From Pacificibacter marinus (GTDB taxonomy: Bacteria; Pseudomonadota; Alphaproteobacteria; Rhodobacterales; Rhodobacteraceae): a stretch of 64,000 bases of DNA. Of this stretch, positions 60,570 to 64,000 are shown in pieces. The DNA lies in assembly GCF_018860665.1 (NCBI RefSeq), contig NZ_JAHKPK010000034.1, forward strand, positions 29,890 through 93,889, read 5' to 3'. How positions within the stretch are numbered: the first letter of the stretch is position 1; every line of letters starts with the position of its first letter. The notes below the pieces were generated by a model. That model did no database searches. It was not told the DNA's origin and saw only the letters and a program-made list of their open reading frames with translations. The translations under genes and the position numbers were made by a program.

Positions 60570-61679
60570 ATGGCATCTCTAACAATTGAGAATCTCAAAA
60601 AATCCTACGGGTCTGTCGAAGTCCTAAAGGGAATCGATATCGAAATCGAAGACGGTGGCTTTCTGGTGCTGGTTGGTCCATCGGGCTGTGGGAAATCCAC
60701 GCTTTTGAACACCATTGCTGGCCTCGAAGAAATCACCTCTGGCGACATTAAAATCGGACCTGAATCTGTCGCGGGGCTTCACCCGTCGCAGCGTGACATC
60801 GCCATGGTGTTTCAATCCTACGCGCTCTACCCCAATATGACCGTGGCTCAAAATATCAGCTTTGGTATGGAAATCCGCAAGATTGACAAAGCCGTGCGTG
60901 AAGAGGCCATCAACAAGGTCGCCGACACATTGCAAATCCGCGAGCTTCTCCACCGTAAGCCCAGCCAATTGTCCGGTGGTCAAAGGCAACGTGTGGCAAT
61001 GGGACGTGCTTTGGTGCGCGATCCGCAGGTGTTTTTGTTCGATGAACCGTTGTCGAACCTTGATGCGAAGTTGCGTGTTGATATGCGGACGGAAATCAAG
61101 CGTTTGCACAAGCGCATGGGCACAACAATCGTTTACGTCACCCATGATCAGATCGAAGCCTTGACGCTTGCGACTAAAATTGCCGTATTGAAAGATGGGT
61201 ATCTACAGCAGTTCGGCACGCCAGACGATATTTACAACAATCCGACCAACATGTTTGTGGCAGAGTTCATGGGCTCACCATCCATGAACCTTTTGACGGC
61301 TCAGGTTGTAGACCAAGATGGGCTGAAAGTGCAGCTGTCAGATACAGAAAGCACGCCCATTTTGTTGCCTGTGGATGATACGCCGGCGATGCGGTCTTGT
61401 GTCGGCAAGCAAGTGATCTTTGGAATTCGCCCAGAGGCCTTGACGGACCCTGAAGGTGCTGATCGCACCGCTCAAAATGTTGTCGAGGCAGAATGCTTGA
61501 TCGAAGTGGTCGAACCCGCGGGCTCTGACACCTTCGCGGTGACAAAATTGGGTGGCAAAGAGGTGATTGCACGACTGCGTGCAGACGCACAAGTTGTCCC
61601 AGAAACGTACACGACGCTGTCATTCAATATGGCAAAAGCTGTCTTTTTTGATCCTGATAGCCAGCTGCGGATTCGGTAG
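60570..61679 (+). CDS. CUT1 sugar ABC transporter ATPase (UgpC/MalK type)
   Basis: A 369-residue ATPase: Walker A GPSGCGKST, Q-loop MVFQSYALYPNMTV, signature LSGGQRQRVAMGRAL, Walker B VFLFDEPLSNLD and His in YVTHDQIEA, then a C-terminal TOBE domain (from about 240) as in MalK-like regulators. It energises the two permeases. Last gene of the operon; no clear terminator was seen. Confidence 0.94.
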   Translation: MASLTIENLKKSYGSVEVLKGIDIEIEDGGFLVLVGPSGCGKSTLLNTIAGLEEITSGDIKIGPESVAGLHPSQRDIAMVFQSYALYPNMTVAQNISFGMEIRKIDKAVREEAINKVADTLQIRELLHRKPSQLSGGQRQRVAMGRALVRDPQVFLFDEPLSNLDAKLRVDMRTEIKRLHKRMGTTIVYVTHDQIEALTLATKIAVLKDGYLQQFGTPDDIYNNPTNMFVAEFMGSPSMNLLTAQVVDQDGLKVQLSDTESTPILLPVDDTPAMRSCVGKQVIFGIRPEALTDPEGADRTAQNVVEAECLIEVVEPAGSDTFAVTKLGGKEVIARLRADAQVVPETYTTLSFNMAKAVFFDPDSQLRIR

Positions 61680-61904
61680 CCAATAAAATTTATACCCGCA
61701 GTGCAATCGAGGCTATGGCGCGCCACTTTCATTCGGTTTTTGGGCTGTCTGATGCCGGCTTTTGGATAAGAATCGTCAAGCGCATTGGACGCATATGGCC
61801 AGATAATGATCAAGCGCGGCATGGTCTGTAATTGTAACCGGGGTGCGGCTATCTTTGTTGCAGCAAAGGCTTCAAATAAAGGGCTGAAAGGTTCTGTTTC
61901 GATA
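61680..61904. other. Intergenic region between convergent operons
   Basis: About 225 bases between the ATPase stop and the cheD stop. Apart from a direct repeat TCAAGCGC (61776 and 61810), nothing was seen. Confidence 0.5.
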
Positions 61905-62441
61905 CTAAAACAATTCAACATCACTTGAGGGTGAAATCTTTGGCACGGTTTCTATGATGTGGGCGTCTTCAACTAATTTCTGACGCGCTCGGCCGCTTGC
62001 GGGGGTGAATTCGATACGTCTAGCTTGTGAGCCCCCCAAGCTTTGAGCGTCACAAGGAATGCCTTCACGCTCCAAGTAGCTAAGAACAAATTTGACGTTA
62101 CGAGTTCCTGCATCAGTTAGGCCGCGGTACATTTCCGCGCCACCAAAGACTTTCGCTCGTAGACGTTTTCTTTGAGCCCCTGAACGCGTCAGAGTATTGA
62201 TCAACAATTCCATTGCATTTGCGCCAAACGAACTGGCACCCTCTTCTGAGGTTTGAGGTCCATTGGGTAACAAAAAATGGTTCATCCCACCGACTTGTGC
62301 GACAGGGTCCCAAATGCAGGCCGCGATACAAGAACCAAGAATGGTGGAAATAGTCACGTTAGGCGAACTTTCGACTGCAAATTCTCCTTGGGAGATATAT
62401 GTTGATTTTCCTTGTGATATTTTTTGTGAAGTATTTGTCAT
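61905..62441 (-). CDS. cheD: Chemoreceptor glutamine deamidase CheD
   Basis: A 178-residue CheD. The catalytic Cys38 and His55 lie in ILGSCIAACIWDP and GGMNHFLLP, with a Thr at 33; KVFGGAEMYRG and RNVKFVLSYLEREGI are other family motifs. It deamidates glutamines of chemoreceptors and can interact with CheC-type phosphatases. The ATG forms an ATGA overlap with the cheB stop. Confidence 0.93.
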   Translation of the reverse strand: MTNTSQKISQGKSTYISQGEFAVESSPNVTISTILGSCIAACIWDPVAQVGGMNHFLLPNGPQTSEEGASSFGANAMELLINTLTRSGAQRKRLRAKVFGGAEMYRGLTDAGTRNVKFVLSYLEREGIPCDAQSLGGSQARRIEFTPASGRARQKLVEDAHIIETVPKISPSSDVELF

Positions 62442-63472
62442 AGGGCGGCTGCCCGAACCGGGATTTCCGCTAAAGCAAGCATTTCATCACCAAAGTTGTC
62501 AATATCTACCCATTTTTCAATCCCCCCTAGTTGTCCTGCTACTTTCGGCATACCGAATACAACACAAGTCTCTTTCGATTGTCCTAACGTTTTTGCGCCA
62601 TTCGCACGCAATTCGCTCATACCTTTTGCCCCGTCGCGCCCCATACCAGTTAATATCCCTGCAACAATTTGTGGTGCTGCGTGAACTGCGGATAGCATCA
62701 TTGAGTCAACTGATGGTCGGTGGCCAGAAACTGTAGGCCCCTTAACTAAAGTAACGCGATAATCGTGATGTTTAGAAATATTCAAATGGAAATTACCGCC
62801 TGGTGCAATCATTACAGTCCCTGGTAAAAGTGACTGCCCGTCTTGCGCCAATGAAACTTTGGGAGCTACGATTTGATTTAGTCTCGCGGCAAAACTAGCA
62901 AGAAATGGCTCTGGCATATGTTGTGTCACGAGTGTAGGCGGGCAATTTGCAGGAAATCTAATTAGTACACGTTCCAATGCGTCAACTGCTCCCGTTGATC
63001 CACCCAGCAAACAAATTCTTTTAAAACTCCTTTTGGCACTTACTCTAGGAGTGAGCTGCCTCGATGGACGTAAACCAATTTTAGCCTGTGCTGCCATAAC
63101 TATGGAGTCTGCTAGGTTTGAGAATGTATCGTTCTGCTGTCCGAGCCTAGGTTTTTCAACGCATTCAATTGCACCAAGGGAAAGCGCTTTTATCGCAATT
63201 GAACTGCCTTTTTTTGTTAACGTGCTGACCATCACCACAGGCATTGGCCTATGTCGCATCAGTCTTTCCAGAAACTCAAGCCCACTCATATTCGGCATTT
63301 CAACATCAAGTGAAATTACGTCCGGTTTATATGTGTTGACGGCATCTCGTGCTTCTCGCGCGGTGCCTGCTTCTGCGACAACTATAACCCTTGAATCTTT
63401 TTCAAGGATCGAGCGAATTAGACGCCGCATTGTGAGAGAGTCATCGACGATAAGTACACGATATTGTTTCAC
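62438..63472 (-). CDS. cheB: Chemotaxis methylesterase/deamidase CheB
   Basis: A 344-residue CheB: receiver domain (VLIVDDSLTMRRL; phospho-Asp in VISLDVEMPNMSG) followed by a methylesterase domain with the triad Ser in LGGSTGAVDAL, His in VTQHMPEP and Asp in LTGMGRDGAKG. GTG 63472 (protein MKQYRVLIVDDS) has AGGA upstream and starts right at the receiver; a longer frame from 63541 adds 23 unconserved residues. It works with CheR to adapt chemoreceptors. Confidence 0.92.
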   Translation of the reverse strand: MKQYRVLIVDDSLTMRRLIRSILEKDSRVIVVAEAGTAREARDAVNTYKPDVISLDVEMPNMSGLEFLERLMRHRPMPVVMVSTLTKKGSSIAIKALSLGAIECVEKPRLGQQNDTFSNLADSIVMAAQAKIGLRPSRQLTPRVSAKRSFKRICLLGGSTGAVDALERVLIRFPANCPPTLVTQHMPEPFLASFAARLNQIVAPKVSLAQDGQSLLPGTVMIAPGGNFHLNISKHHDYRVTLVKGPTVSGHRPSVDSMMLSAVHAAPQIVAGILTGMGRDGAKGMSELRANGAKTLGQSKETCVVFGMPKVAGQLGGIEKWVDIDNFGDEMLALAEIPVRAAAL

Positions 63473-63525
63473 ATGACATTCCTGTGCTACTGTCCTTGGT
63501 GATGTATGGAGGTGCGATGGGTAAG

Positions 63526-63802
63526 TTAGAAATCCTCCCAATCATCGCTGATCATGTTTCGTGTCGATTGGTCTGGTAGATTGGCCACGCGTTGAACGCT
63601 TTCCGTTGGAAGTGTCTTGTAGTCGATTATGTCAGGAGCTTTTGTTGAGAAATCTGCCTTAACGACACCGGGTGAGTTTTTGGTATCGATGGAAGTGATC
63701 GAAAACCGTGATGTTGTAACATTCAAGTTTTCCGCCTCTCTTGTGAGAGCATGGCTGGCTGCAGTGGTTTCCTCAAACATTGCCGCATTTTGTTGAGTGA
63801 CT
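63526..63802 (-). pseudogene. Methyl-accepting chemotaxis protein, 3' fragment cut by an IS element
   Basis: About 92 codons of an MCP C-terminus. The characteristic QVTQQNAAMFEETTAASHAL stretch of the signalling/adaptation region is followed by a variable tail, ending SDDWEDF. Similarity stops abruptly at about 63802, where the IS3-type sequence begins. The upstream part of the receptor gene is not in the window. The start visible in this frame lies inside the IS and is not genuine. Confidence 0.8.
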
Positions 63803-64000
63803 TGGTAATCCCCCCTAAAATTAGTGGTGTTCAAAAATAGAATTTTCTCGGCAAGATATCTGAGGAGATTTACGATGAAGAATGGACGATACAGCGACGC
63901 GCAGATCATGGCGGTGTTGAAGCAGGCGGAGGGCGGTGTTCCGGTTTCTGAGCTTTGCCGAGAGCATGGAATGAGCAGCGCAAGTTTTTATAAATGGCGG
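63803..64000 (+). mobile_element. IS3-family insertion sequence, left end
   Basis: The element starts near 63803 (boundary uncertain by a few bases), with a C-rich end CCCCCCTAAAATTAGTGG like the terminal repeats of IS3-family elements of the IS407 type. It contains the beginning of orfA and runs out of the window, so the right end and target duplication cannot be checked. Confidence 0.75.
63875..64000 (+). CDS. IS3-family transposase OrfA, N-terminal part
   Basis: Forty-two codons of OrfA: MKNGRYSDAQIMAVLKQAE followed by VSELCREHGMSSASFYKWR, the helix-turn-helix domain that binds IS3 ends. GAGGAG precedes the ATG. In complete elements a frameshift joins it to OrfB, the DDE transposase. Cut by the window end. 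Confidence 0.88.
   Translation, partial: MKNGRYSDAQIMAVLKQAEGGVPVSELCREHGMSSASFYKWR

Noticed and set aside
1..64000. tRNA, rRNA, CRISPR array or prophage block
   Set aside because: No cloverleaf-like segment, no regularly spaced repeats and no phage structural genes were noticed; a covariance-model and repeat search would be needed to exclude them fully.

Overview
The window looks like chromosome from a marine alphaproteobacterium of the Roseobacter group (Rhodobacterales). This is inferred from gene content and moderate GC content judged by eye, not from a marker gene. It is almost entirely uptake-and-catabolism operons: two phosphonate clusters, a TTT and a TRAP transporter, and several ABC systems, each beside its own regulator and enzymes. 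No rRNA, tRNA or CRISPR array was seen.

Layout. 1-1069: end of a dipeptide-type ABC permease operon. 1840-8613: RraA-like protein, alpha-ketoglutarate semialdehyde dehydrogenase, tctCBA (TTT transporter) and a FadR-type regulator, probably one sugar-acid or organic-acid module. 9201-20016: C-P lyase locus phnFGHIJKLM, phnCDE1E2, a possible 23-codon micro-ORF and a hexapeptide acyltransferase, preceded by a good Pho box. 20071-25824 (minus strand): second phosphonate-type locus phnD-phnC-phnE-phnM, an MFS transporter and a TIM-barrel protein, with no C-P lyase core. 26043-35512: LysR regulator, GMC oxidoreductase, enolase-superfamily protein, aldehyde dehydrogenase, hydroxyacid dehydrogenase and a TRAP transporter. 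35913-36566: orphan M15 peptidase. 36940-42876: ribose operon rbsBACDK plus a LacI-type regulator. 42883-46267: MFS transporter with a divergent MocR regulator, and a flavin reductase. 46280-56176: complete non-phosphorylative L-fucose (or D-arabinose) pathway with mutarotase, ABC transporter and GntR regulator. 56257-61679: LacI regulator and a glucose-type CUT1 ABC operon. 61905-64000: cheD, cheB and the 3' end of a chemoreceptor gene cut by an IS3-family element that runs off the window.

The most unusual observation is the PhnJ at 12000-12914. It aligns well with canonical PhnJ, but three of the four cysteines needed for the iron-sulfur cluster and the thiyl radical are replaced (Cys-Ser-Val-Gly instead of Cys-Cys-Cys-Cys), while the operon around it is intact. 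Other points of interest: a second, core-less phosphonate operon with a diverged PhnM; an inverted-repeat motif shared by the phnF and phnD2 promoters, with a partial copy at phnC, which at phnD2 grows into a near-perfect 34-bp repeat touching the ribosome binding site; stem-loops directly after six of the seven complete solute-binding-protein genes; and an altronate-dehydratase-family enzyme in the position of L-fuconate dehydratase.

Functions are assigned from motifs and context read by eye. Comparisons with E. coli proteins are from memory, and no database search was run.
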